Positions 1 to 5,647 of a stretch of 6,734 bases of DNA are shown piece by piece. Source of the stretch: Desulfotomaculum sp. (GTDB taxonomy: Bacteria > Bacillota > Desulfotomaculia > Desulfotomaculales > Desulfohalotomaculaceae); the NCBI GenBank assembly GCA_021129815.1, contig JAJOKN010000058.1, positions 1 to 6,734 on the forward strand. The letters run 5' to 3'. The notes below the pieces were generated by a model. The model was not told where the DNA came from. It saw only the letters and a program-made list of their open reading frames with translations, and searched no databases. The first letter of the stretch is position 1, and each line of letters starts with the position of its first letter. A program made the position numbers and the translations under genes.

Positions 1-37
1 AATCTCTTTTCCTTTACATTTATACTTTACTAAAACT

Positions 38-301
38 TTACAGTATGTTATCCAAGACGTTTTTTTCAATTCCTATTATTTCTCGTTCTGAATATTTAGC
101 ACTCCTGAATCTATAGATTATAACTGAATCTTCACCCTCATTTATTACTTGCGACAGTTCATATTTGAGTTTTTCAAGCTTTGCACTTGTTATCTCACCT
201 TCAAACACGGAGTTTTGAACCCAGTACAAATATTTTCTGCAAGTTTTAAGCGCTTTTGCAACGCGCTTTTCGTTTACGTCGTATACCAGTATTACAAACA
301 T
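38..301 (-). CDS. cas2: CRISPR-associated endonuclease/integration protein Cas2
   Basis: Cas2 is the dimeric structural partner that bridges two Cas1 dimers in the spacer-integration complex. The 87-residue length fits the family (about 80-100). The N-terminus is the classic Cas2 ferredoxin-fold strand: residues 1-9 read MFVILVYDV, with the conserved Asp at position 8. The following helix has a basic run (NEKRVAKALKTCRKYL) and then WVQNSVFEGEIT, the usual second strand. The C-terminal half contains an acidic loop and the strand DSVIIYRF (about 58-65). The start is ATG at 301, with a GGTGGG element at 315-310, 8 bases upstream. The gene is last in the run, after cas4 and cas1, but is separated from cas1 by an unusually long 142 bases. 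No terminator hairpin or CRISPR repeat is visible in the 37 bases after its TAA stop. The identification is firm; any nuclease activity of its own is uncertain, as for most Cas2 proteins. Confidence 0.95.
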   Translation of the reverse strand: MFVILVYDVNEKRVAKALKTCRKYLYWVQNSVFEGEITSAKLEKLKYELSQVINEGEDSVIIYRFRSAKYSEREIIGIEKNVLDNIL

Positions 302-303
302 CT

Positions 304-450
304 TTACAACCCACCGCCTGTTTGATTTGCTTTTATCGCATGCTTGTTCTGTTGTAAGCTTGTTTTGGTTAGCTCTTTTTGCATATTTGTCTTTGTCTTT
401 TGCGAATTTGCTTTTTTAATTATAAGTATCAACTGCCTACTGCTTACCAC
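304..450 (-). CDS. Possible small ORF filling the cas1-cas2 spacer (doubtful)
   Basis: One minus-strand frame is open from inside the last codons of cas1 through the whole spacer and ends with TAA just 2 bases before the cas2 ATG. A GTG at 450 would give 48 residues, a TTG at 432 somewhat fewer, and the only ATG (384) gives 26 residues starting MQKELTKTSLQQ. The peptide is rich in Lys, Gln, Asn and Thr and resembles no family I know. None of the possible starts has a good ribosome binding site. The minus strand here is A-rich and poor in T, which makes stop codons scarce by chance. The tight junction with cas2 is the only positive argument. It could equally be an untranslated spacer. I list it because the region otherwise has no explanation, and I consider it more likely non-coding than coding. 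Confidence 0.17.
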   Translation of the reverse strand: MVSSRQLILIIKKANSQKTKTNMQKELTKTSLQQNKHAIKANQTGGGL

Positions 451-1445
451 TTTGCTACAAACGGCTGGTATTCTTCTTCCCCCATTATGTGTTTTTGAAT
501 TTTATAAGCTTCTAGTCTTATAAGCCTCCTGTATGAAACATGCCTGCCAAGCGAAGGATATTTCACAGTCGTAGCAAGCTTTTTTTCAAATTCTTTAACA
601 AACAGCTGCATTGCATCTTCTTTTAGAGTAAGCCCCAGTACATTATCGTCAAAACTCTTTTTTGTTATCACCTTTTTGCCCACAAGCGAAAGTATCAACC
701 TATCAACTATTATGGGTTTAAAAATTTCTGCTATATCCAGATTTAAAGAAAAACGGCGAAAGTTTGAAGCGTGCAAAAATCCTATGCGCGGGTCAAGGTG
801 AGTTTTGTATATTTCGCTTAAACAAATGGTATAAAGCAAGGAATTGCCAAAACTTATAAGAGCGTTTAAAAAGTTCTCTGGTGGTCTTTTAGTCCTCACT
901 TCAAATGCAAAGTCAGGATTTTCAAGTATTACATCAAACACTGGATAGTAATAAGATCTTGCGTTGCCTTCTACAGCCATTAGCTCGCTAGTGGTTTTGC
1001 AGCTTTGCAAGTCAAGAATGAAGCTTTCAAGCTTATCTATTACCTCATCAAGCGGCTTGCCGCGGCGTTTATAATAATAAACCACTGTGCGTATGTTTTT
1101 AAGTGCTCCTTCTACAAATTTTTTTGCAAGCTTTTGCCTTTGTTGTTCATCCAGATAATGTTCCGCTTGCTTTACTATCATATAACCTGAATTTAAATGT
1201 TCACGTGGATAGTAAGAACCAACGTAGTATTCATAGCGATTGAAAAAGTGCAGTATTATTTCTGCCTGTGTTAAAAATTCTAAAAAACGTTTATTGACAT
1301 CCACTTCCCCGAATATCATTATTTCAGAAGTGCTCTCAACAGGTATGTATTTCCTGCCTTTTTCGCCTTCAAAGTAAATAGTGTTGTCCTTTCGCTTTAA
1401 TTCTCCATTTGAAAAAATATAGATAGTTTCGCTTCTCTTTTTCAT
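444..1445 (-). CDS. cas1: CRISPR-associated integrase Cas1 (type I-B-like)
   Basis: Cas1 is the metal-dependent integrase that inserts new spacers at the leader end of a CRISPR array. From ATG 1445 the protein has 333 residues, normal for the family. The N-terminal beta domain starts with ETIYIFSNGELKRKDNTIYF, the style seen in Cas1 of type I-B loci. The helical catalytic domain carries all expected metal ligands: Glu159 in MAVEGNARSYYY, His225 in GFLHASNFRRF, and Asp237 with nearby Glu240 in LNLDIAEIFKP. I chose ATG 1445 because it overlaps the cas4 stop as ATGA, a common coupled junction, and has AGGGAG 11 bases upstream. A TTG at 1454 would add three residues (MLG) but sits too close to that element. 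The protein looks intact and active. It is co-directional with cas4 and probably co-transcribed with the Cmr genes. The I-B assignment is by resemblance only. Confidence 0.97.
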   Translation of the reverse strand: MKKRSETIYIFSNGELKRKDNTIYFEGEKGRKYIPVESTSEIMIFGEVDVNKRFLEFLTQAEIILHFFNRYEYYVGSYYPREHLNSGYMIVKQAEHYLDEQQRQKLAKKFVEGALKNIRTVVYYYKRRGKPLDEVIDKLESFILDLQSCKTTSELMAVEGNARSYYYPVFDVILENPDFAFEVRTKRPPENFLNALISFGNSLLYTICLSEIYKTHLDPRIGFLHASNFRRFSLNLDIAEIFKPIIVDRLILSLVGKKVITKKSFDDNVLGLTLKEDAMQLFVKEFEKKLATTVKYPSLGRHVSYRRLIRLEAYKIQKHIMGEEEYQPFVAKW

Positions 1446-1945
1446 GCCCAACAAAACTCCCTATAGCCGCATTTAGTGCAATATTTTTGCTTTTCTGGTT
1501 TTGGAGCGTTTGGAATCGCAAGAATTTTTGCTATTTCATTCAACGCTTTTAAAACCTTTTCTTCCAGTTCCTCTGTAAGCACAACTTTTTGCTTGCGCCT
1601 TTCTTTTGGAAACAAAAGTTCTCCTGTAGCTAAAATACCATTTTGCTTAAGCCTATACAAGTAAAACGCAAGCTGCATCAAAGCGCTTTCTTTTGCTTTA
1701 GAAGTTTTTTTGACTTCTGCTATCACTAAGCTGCTGCCTTTTTTCTTGACTATATCAATGACAAAATCTTCAAAATGGATTTTCTTGCGTTCTCTCTGAT
1801 AGCTCATCTCGTCAATAAGTCTTCCAATTTCAATATAAGGATTCTTCTGGTCAGGCACTATTTGGCGCGAAAAAAACCAAAGCTGTCTTTTGCATATTAT
1901 ATAGCTTTGAAGCATCACGCCTGTGATTTTTATTTCTTGTTTCAT
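1442..1945 (-). CDS. cas4: CRISPR-associated exonuclease Cas4 (RecB-like, iron-sulfur)
   Basis: Cas4 trims and orients pre-spacers by checking the PAM before integration by Cas1-Cas2. From ATG 1945 the protein has 167 residues, typical of stand-alone Cas4. The iron-sulfur cysteines are all present: Cys18 in YIICKRQLWFF, and Cys156, Cys159 and Cys165 in a C-terminal C-X2-C-X5-C. The PD-(D/E)XK core is visible as Asp64 (FVIDIV), Glu77-Val-Lys79 (VIAEVKK), and the Gln91/Tyr95 motif (QLAFYLY). The position usually occupied by a conserved His in the helix after the first Cys is Asp45 here (GRLIDEMSY). An upstream ATG at 1963 would add six residues (MRENGI). I prefer 1945 because family members usually begin just before the ITG motif, and it has a weak GAGAG 11 bases upstream. 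The gene starts 25 bases after cmr1 and overlaps cas1 by 4 bases. Cas4 is uncommon as an immediate neighbour of type III genes. Confidence 0.95.
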   Translation of the reverse strand: MKQEIKITGVMLQSYIICKRQLWFFSRQIVPDQKNPYIEIGRLIDEMSYQRERKKIHFEDFVIDIVKKKGSSLVIAEVKKTSKAKESALMQLAFYLYRLKQNGILATGELLFPKERRKQKVVLTEELEEKVLKALNEIAKILAIPNAPKPEKQKYCTKCGYREFCWA

Positions 1946-1970
1946 AATACCATTTTCTCTCATAAAAATT

Positions 1971-3143
1971 TCAAAGTACTTCCAAACGGCTGTTAAATTT
2001 TCTTCTATTCAAAAACTGATGCAATACTGAAAAATCATTTGTCGCAAGTGGTACAGGATCTTTTGTACCATTTTTTACTTTTATTTTTATTCTTTCACCT
2101 TCTGGCAAAAACTCAGCTGGTAAAACGATGAATACTACTACATATTCGCTTTGCACTTTATGAATACGAATGTACAGCGGGCTACCACGGCGCTCGTAAT
2201 TTTGAGGTTGTATGGGCACCACAGCATTATTAGAAAAACGATAATTATGTGGCAAACCAAAAATAACCCGTCTGGGATGTTTGTCTATCCGCTTACCACT
2301 AACTGCTTGCCACACCAAGTCATGATCGTCTTTAAAGTTCTGTTCAGCTTTTTCATTGAACACCAAAGTATATTCTCTATTCTTCTTTTTGCGACCATAA
2401 CTGCGAAATCTAATCATTTCTTTGCCCACTTCATCTAAAAGTTTAAACGGATTATTATTACTCGCATCTAATCTACATATTATTACTTTGCTATGATTAC
2501 TAAATGCAGAATAAGGTAGCAGTTCTTTTAATTCTTTAATTTTTTCAATATTTAAACACTCTTGCATTTGCTCTTTTAATTCTTCTACGTTATTAGGTTG
2601 TTTCCACTGCTCTATATCATTATATTTAAGCGATACCAAATTAACCGAACCAAAGCCACGTCGCGAACGCGCTCCTAAACCGCCAAATAAACTCACTGCT
2701 TTTAATGCTTTTTGTAAATTTACTTTTTCATCGTCGTCTATGTTAGGTTTTAAATATAATGTCACTGTAAAATGACCGCCTGGCTTTATATATTCCCTGC
2801 TAGTTTTAATGCTTTTACTTTTTTTATCCCAATTGATTACGCCATAACCTAAGTAAGCACTGCCCTGATCCCTCCATGTTTTACCCTTTTTTTCTACTTT
2901 TATGTTTTTTCCCGTACTTAAGCGCAGCAAAAATTTAGCTTGACCGGTATCAGTACTACCAAACAATTTTTGCTCCGATTGCTTAACCTTAGCTAAAATT
3001 TGAAACTCTGCCAACATAATAGCCCGGTACCAGTAACGCAGCACTCCCTTAAATGAGGGTGCTCGTAATTCAGCAATAGCAGTATCGCTCCCACTCATAA
3101 ACATTGGCGTAATAATTTCGTATTTAGCCTCAAGTATTTCCAT
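1971..3143 (-). CDS. cmr1: Type III-B Cmr complex RAMP subunit Cmr1 (Cas7 family)
   Basis: Cmr1 is a Cas7-like RAMP subunit near the 3' end of the crRNA at the head of the Cmr complex, where it helps capture target RNA. From ATG 3143 the protein has 390 residues. The N-terminus shows the Cmr1 signature: strand EAKYEIITPMF, then AELRAPSFKGVLRYWYRA (about 24-41), then FGST (61-64). The RAMP glycine-rich loop is at about 154-165 (GGLGARSRRGFG). A second RAMP-like half follows, with ERRGSPLYIRIHKV near the C-terminus. An in-frame ATG at 3167 exists, but a perfect AGGAGG lies at 3156-3151, 7 bases before the ATG at 3143, so the shorter form is chosen. Cmr1 usually sits first in Cmr operons; here it follows cmr6 after a 162-base gap and leads into cas4. 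A 17-base stretch of its coding sequence (2798-2814) recurs in that gap. Confidence 0.95.
   Translation of the reverse strand: MEILEAKYEIITPMFMSGSDTAIAELRAPSFKGVLRYWYRAIMLAEFQILAKVKQSEQKLFGSTDTGQAKFLLRLSTGKNIKVEKKGKTWRDQGSAYLGYGVINWDKKSKSIKTSREYIKPGGHFTVTLYLKPNIDDDEKVNLQKALKAVSLFGGLGARSRRGFGSVNLVSLKYNDIEQWKQPNNVEELKEQMQECLNIEKIKELKELLPYSAFSNHSKVIICRLDASNNNPFKLLDEVGKEMIRFRSYGRKKKNREYTLVFNEKAEQNFKDDHDLVWQAVSGKRIDKHPRRVIFGLPHNYRFSNNAVVPIQPQNYERRGSPLYIRIHKVQSEYVVVFIVLPAEFLPEGERIKIKVKNGTKDPVPLATNDFSVLHQFLNRRKFNSRLEVL
2798..2814. repeat. 17-base direct repeat, copy inside cmr1
   Basis: The plus-strand bases TGCTAGTTTTAATGCTT occur here and again, in the same orientation, at 3195-3211 in the gap upstream of cmr1. 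In cmr1 the minus strand of this copy encodes part of the SIKTS segment (residues about 111-115). Weak similarity continues for about a dozen bases beyond one end. A chance match of this length within 6.7 kb is unlikely but, given the AT-rich composition, not excluded. Confidence 0.6.
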
Positions 3144-3150
3144 AATCTTT

Positions 3151-3156
3151 CCTCCT
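3151..3156 (-). promoter_or_regulatory. Ribosome binding site of cmr1 (AGGAGG)
   Basis: On the minus strand the perfect Shine-Dalgarno hexamer AGGAGG is followed by 7 bases and then ATG at 3143. Because the element lies inside the reading frame opened by the ATG at 3167, it decides the start in favour of 3143. Confidence 0.85.
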
Positions 3157-3166
3157 AAAAATAACA

Positions 3167-3175
3167 TTTATAACA
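3167..3175 (-). promoter_or_regulatory. Possible extended -10 promoter element upstream of cmr1
   Basis: The minus strand reads TGTTATAAA here, which matches the extended -10 pattern TGnTATAAT at all but the last base. Transcription would begin near 3160, leaving a leader of about 17 bases that includes the AGGAGG of cmr1. No good -35 box is found 16-18 bases further upstream. In AT-rich DNA such matches are common, so this is only a candidate for a separate promoter for cmr1-cas4-cas1-cas2. Confidence 0.25.
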
Positions 3176-3194
3176 AAGATTACTAAATATCTCG

Positions 3195-3211
3195 TGCTAG
3201 TTTTAATGCTT
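3195..3211. repeat. 17-base direct repeat, copy in the cmr6-cmr1 gap
   Basis: Exact copy of bases 2798-2814, in direct orientation and 397 bases away. Its last base is the first base of the palindrome at 3211-3222. Recombination between the copies would delete the start of cmr1, including its ribosome binding site. Confidence 0.6.
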
Positions 3212-3222
3212 GATTTAAATCA
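3211..3222. repeat. 12-base perfect palindrome TGATTTAAATCA
   Basis: The sequence equals its own reverse complement over 12 bases and lies in the non-coding gap about 70 bases upstream of the cmr1 start. It has no spacer loop and no T-run, so it is not a terminator. It could be an operator for a dimeric regulator, but palindromes of this size occur several times by chance in a window of this length and composition. Confidence 0.3.
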
Positions 3223-3305
3223 CTTTTTAAAGTTGGTTTTTATAGCGTACTAACCTAAAAGCACAAATTATGATTTTGATTCAACATTTTTTATTTGCTT
3301 ATTTT

Positions 3306-4214
3306 CTAAACATCTTTTAAAAAACCATAACCCACTGCCGTTTTAGCACCTATTCCATGTTTGCAAAAAGCTTCTTTTGTCCACTTAACTGCTAAATCCA
3401 AAAGCGTGTTTTCTTTATACTCATTTTTTAGTCTGCTGTCATTTTTAGATACTTGCTGGATTTTAAGATTATCTTCTCTTTTTACAGCTAAGTACACATT
3501 AAATTCAGTATTTTTTACTGTTAAAAAATTAATAGGTTTAGGACTGTAATAATCCGCCGGCATTTTTTGGTTTTTGCTGTCAGAATAATACTCACTGTAG
3601 TGCGGATTCATAATGTCTACTTCTATACTTGGTGATTTAGGAAAAGCATCAAAAAACACTATCTTCCCCTCTTGTTCTTGTTGACCAAAAATATTAATAA
3701 AAACATCGTCCTTCAGTGCATTTTCTTCATTCATGTTAAATTTAGTAATTATTATATAATTTCTCGTCATGCCTTTGATTGCACTTGCCGGCAAAAACGG
3801 AAAACCATAAGTATAGTGTAAGGTAATAGCAGTTTCATAAACTGACTCATGTCCCAACCCTACAACTAAGCGCCAATCTGTTTTAACTTGAAATGATTTT
3901 GTTTCTAATCTACTTTTTGTAACAAACATTTTTTGCCGCTCAAGTATTTTATCCAATTCTATTTTTGAAAAATTTGGTTTTACATTTAATATTGACTTTT
4001 GCTTTTTATCTTGTTCGTAAAATATAAATTTTCCTTTTCCTCTGTCGAAATAAGCCATTTTATTCAGACGTAAAGCATAATTTTCTATTTTATTTAAGTT
4101 ATCAGCATCAATAGTTTCTCTGGTATCTTTTGGCAATTTGTAGTTTTTATCATCAAGAGCTTGTCCCCTGTTATCTCTCATTTTCTTATACCTCTTCGCT
4201 TTTTTATTATTCAT
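3306..4214 (-). CDS. cmr6: Type III-B Cmr complex RAMP subunit Cmr6 (Cas7 family)
   Basis: Cmr6 is a Cas7-like subunit that, with Cmr1, caps the Cmr filament at the crRNA 3' end. From ATG 4214 the protein has 302 residues. A Lys-rich N-terminal part of about 100 residues precedes the Cmr6 signature TDWRLVVGLGHESVYET (about 112-128). This is followed by GFPFLPASAIKGMTR (about 137-151), FGQQ with GKIVFFDAFP (about 176-192), MNPHYSEYY (about 202-210), and a glycine loop GIGAKTAVGYG (about 287-297) near the C-terminus, where RAMP proteins carry one. A TTG at 4229 would add five residues, but ATG 4214 has AAGG 8 bases upstream and overlaps the cmr5 stop in an ATGAATAA junction, which suggests translational coupling. 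All motifs are intact. The gene is followed by the 162-base gap before cmr1. Confidence 0.95.
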   Translation of the reverse strand: MNNKKAKRYKKMRDNRGQALDDKNYKLPKDTRETIDADNLNKIENYALRLNKMAYFDRGKGKFIFYEQDKKQKSILNVKPNFSKIELDKILERQKMFVTKSRLETKSFQVKTDWRLVVGLGHESVYETAITLHYTYGFPFLPASAIKGMTRNYIIITKFNMNEENALKDDVFINIFGQQEQEGKIVFFDAFPKSPSIEVDIMNPHYSEYYSDSKNQKMPADYYSPKPINFLTVKNTEFNVYLAVKREDNLKIQQVSKNDSRLKNEYKENTLLDLAVKWTKEAFCKHGIGAKTAVGYGFLKDV

Positions 4215-4632
4215 TTGCCTCACCTTCAATTAATCCTTCAGCAAACCGACTCAGCCAACTTGTAAATACCAATATTTCTTTAGTTACAGCTCGGTACTCA
4301 CTAGAATTCATGTTAACAACACACTCTAACAAGTCGCCTGAATTAGAAAAATCCACCAGACATTTTTTATCCAGCTTTAGCCATTCCGTCAGATGATCAT
4401 ATATTAATTTATACGCATAACCTTTTTTTGCTTTGTCCTTACTGCTTTTTGCTTTAACAAATGCCAAAGTAGCTCCTAAGCCGTTAGCTTTTATCATCAT
4501 CGGAATTTTTTTGACATAGGATTTGTATTCTTTCTTTTGAGATCCTTCTTTATTTGTTTTTTTTACACAAAGATAAGCATATGCCGCTCGACCTTGTTCA
4601 ATACCTTTTACAACAGTTATTTCTTGGTTCAT
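4207..4632 (-). CDS. cmr5: Type III-B Cmr complex small subunit Cmr5 (Cas11)
   Basis: Cmr5 is the helical small subunit that lines the inner face of the Cmr4 backbone and helps hold the crRNA-target duplex; it has no catalytic residues. The length of 141 residues fits the family. Recognisable features are EQGRAAYAYLCVKK (about 12-25), then YKSYVKKIPMMIKANGLGATLAF (about 37-59), the usual conserved core of Cmr5, followed by YKLIYDHLTEWL (about 75-86). The rest is predicted to be helical, ending in an acidic tail. ATG 4632 is preceded by AGGAGG at 4647-4642, 9 bases upstream, which directly abuts the cmr4 TAA stop. The 3' end overlaps cmr6 by 8 bases, so cmr4, cmr5 and cmr6 are almost certainly made from one message in a set ratio. 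Confidence 0.96.
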   Translation of the reverse strand: MNQEITVVKGIEQGRAAYAYLCVKKTNKEGSQKKEYKSYVKKIPMMIKANGLGATLAFVKAKSSKDKAKKGYAYKLIYDHLTEWLKLDKKCLVDFSNSGDLLECVVNMNSSEYRAVTKEILVFTSWLSRFAEGLIEGEANE

Positions 4633-4641
4633 TTTGCAGCT

Positions 4642-4647
4642 CCTCCT
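4642..4647 (-). promoter_or_regulatory. Ribosome binding site of cmr5 (AGGAGG)
   Basis: A perfect AGGAGG follows immediately after the cmr4 TAA stop (4650-4648) and lies 9 bases before the cmr5 ATG. Its strength fits the need for several copies of the small subunit per complex. Confidence 0.85.
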
Positions 4648-5622
4648 TTAACTTAACACTTTTATATGCACAAAACCTTTTCCAATGCCAGCGTTTCCGC
4701 CTAATTGAAAAACCGAATTCTCTTTTATGTTTTCAGTGAAATAATTCATGATATTCTGCGCTTCCTGCGTTTCTTTTTCACCTTCACTAATTTTGTCAGT
4801 GTTTGCTGCAAATATAGATTTTTCTTTATTACGTACCGGGCTAGTCAATGCCAGCGAATACAATATGCTTTCAGCTGGCAAATACTCTTCTATAAACAAC
4901 GCTCTTGTTTGAACAGTGCCAGTTTCACTGTTTATTTTTATTCTAGTGATCACTTCTGTGCACATGCTCACAAAATCTCTAAAGTCATCATCACTCAATA
5001 TCACTATATCTCGTTTTATTTTATCTCTCCAGTAAGTGTACGCGTCATCTGAAGGCAATGCGTTCTCTGCTAACCACTCAGCTAGTTTTTTGCAGTTTTC
5101 GTCATTTTGACTTGTTATTTCAAACGTATATTCTTCCAGCACTATTTTTTTGTCCTTGACAAATAAAGTACAACCCCCTGGAGTTGCTGGAATGCTTTTA
5201 GGTATAGAAAAGTTATTTTTAACTCCACAAAGAGATAGATCGTTTTTGAATCTGTTCAATATATGCGGGCAAGTAACCCAAGCAAACACCCCTTTTACAG
5301 ATTTAACTGGAAATAACAATAACCTAGCATCAGTAAATCCAAGCGCACCAGCATGTTTATCGCCAGATTCCGGTCCAAAAACCAATTCAACAGCTTTTCT
5401 AAGCTCTTTACTATCATTTATTTTCTTGCCATTTAAAATTATACTTTCCATTTTCTCGAAAATTTCTCTCAAAGCTCCTTTTAAACTAGAGCTCTCTACC
5501 TTTGGAAAGTCAGTATGTCTTTCTCTCTGAATAGGCCTGTCCACAACTCCTAAGTCATCACCGCTACCAGCATGTAAAGGTGTTTCACACAACATAAAAA
5601 ACGGCTTAGCTATTTTGAACAT
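4648..5622 (-). CDS. cmr4: Type III-B Cmr complex backbone nuclease Cmr4 (Cas7 family)
   Basis: Cmr4 forms the repeated backbone of the Cmr effector and cuts the bound target RNA at 6-base intervals. The protein has 324 residues. The N-terminus is diagnostic: ETPLHAGSGDDLGVVDRP then IQRERHT (about 13-37), then SSSLKGALRE (about 44-53). Asp28 in GVVDRP aligns with the catalytic Asp known from Pyrococcus furiosus Cmr4 (D26), so target-RNA cutting is expected to work. The central block FGPESGDKHAGALGFTDARL (about 82-101) and the C-terminal glycine loop LGGNAGIGKGF (about 307-317) are also typical. ATG 5622 has AAGGGAG at 5638-5632, 9 bases upstream. The gene starts only 25 bases after the CARF nuclease stop, and cmr5 follows after 15 bases. 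No anomalies are visible. Confidence 0.97.
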   Translation of the reverse strand: MFKIAKPFFMLCETPLHAGSGDDLGVVDRPIQRERHTDFPKVESSSLKGALREIFEKMESIILNGKKINDSKELRKAVELVFGPESGDKHAGALGFTDARLLLFPVKSVKGVFAWVTCPHILNRFKNDLSLCGVKNNFSIPKSIPATPGGCTLFVKDKKIVLEEYTFEITSQNDENCKKLAEWLAENALPSDDAYTYWRDKIKRDIVILSDDDFRDFVSMCTEVITRIKINSETGTVQTRALFIEEYLPAESILYSLALTSPVRNKEKSIFAANTDKISEGEKETQEAQNIMNYFTENIKENSVFQLGGNAGIGKGFVHIKVLS

Positions 5623-5631
5623 ATTTGCCCA

Positions 5632-5638
5632 CTCCCTT
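5632..5638 (-). promoter_or_regulatory. Ribosome binding site of cmr4 (AAGGGAG)
   Basis: A good purine-rich Shine-Dalgarno element lies in the 25-base gap after the CARF nuclease stop, 9 bases before the cmr4 ATG. With so little room between the genes, a separate promoter for cmr4 is unlikely, which puts the CARF gene and cmr4 on one transcript. Confidence 0.7.
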
Positions 5639-5647
5639 TAAAAATTT

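Larger units (their letters stand above)
3144..3305 (-). other. 162-base gap between cmr6 and cmr1, no convincing gene
   Basis: This is the longest break in the Cmr run. Reading the minus strand, one frame starts at ATG 3287 and stops after ten codons, then a second stop follows within five codons, then 18 open codons (ending NQALKLARDI) run to a TAG; none has a start and ribosome site that would support translation. The region contains a copy of a 17-base cmr1 sequence, a 12-base palindrome beside it and a possible extended -10 box near the cmr1 end. It contains no GC-rich hairpin followed by T residues, so I see no terminator. It could be an internal regulatory region or the relic of a small rearrangement. 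Confidence 0.6.

Noticed and set aside
1..37. Terminator, CRISPR leader or first repeat downstream of cas2
   Set aside because: The 37 bases are AT-rich without a hairpin or a repeat-like end such as ATTGAAAC; an array may start outside the window, but nothing here shows it.
1452..1454. TTG at 1454 as the start of cas1
   Set aside because: The nearest Shine-Dalgarno-like element is only 2 bases away; ATG 1445 gives the usual ATGA overlap with cas4 and matches the expected N-terminus.
2151..2438. Plus-strand open frame of 95 codons opposite cmr1
   Set aside because: Antisense shadow of cmr1, with no family resemblance and no context supporting expression.
3165..3167. ATG at 3167 as the start of cmr1
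   Set aside because: The perfect AGGAGG at 3156-3151 lies downstream of it and is correctly spaced for ATG 3143.
3241..3267. Classical -35/-10 promoter (TTGTGC, 16 bases, TATAAA) on the minus strand in the cmr6-cmr1 gap
   Set aside because: The -35 box matches the consensus at only three of six positions, and such pairs are common in AT-rich DNA; the extended -10 nearer cmr1 is a slightly better candidate.
4705..5530. Plus-strand open frames of 115 and 126 codons (4705-5052 and 5150-5530) opposite cmr4
   Set aside because: They lie wholly antisense to a gene with unmistakable Cmr4 motifs, show no recognisable domain and are explained by the reverse complement of its codons.
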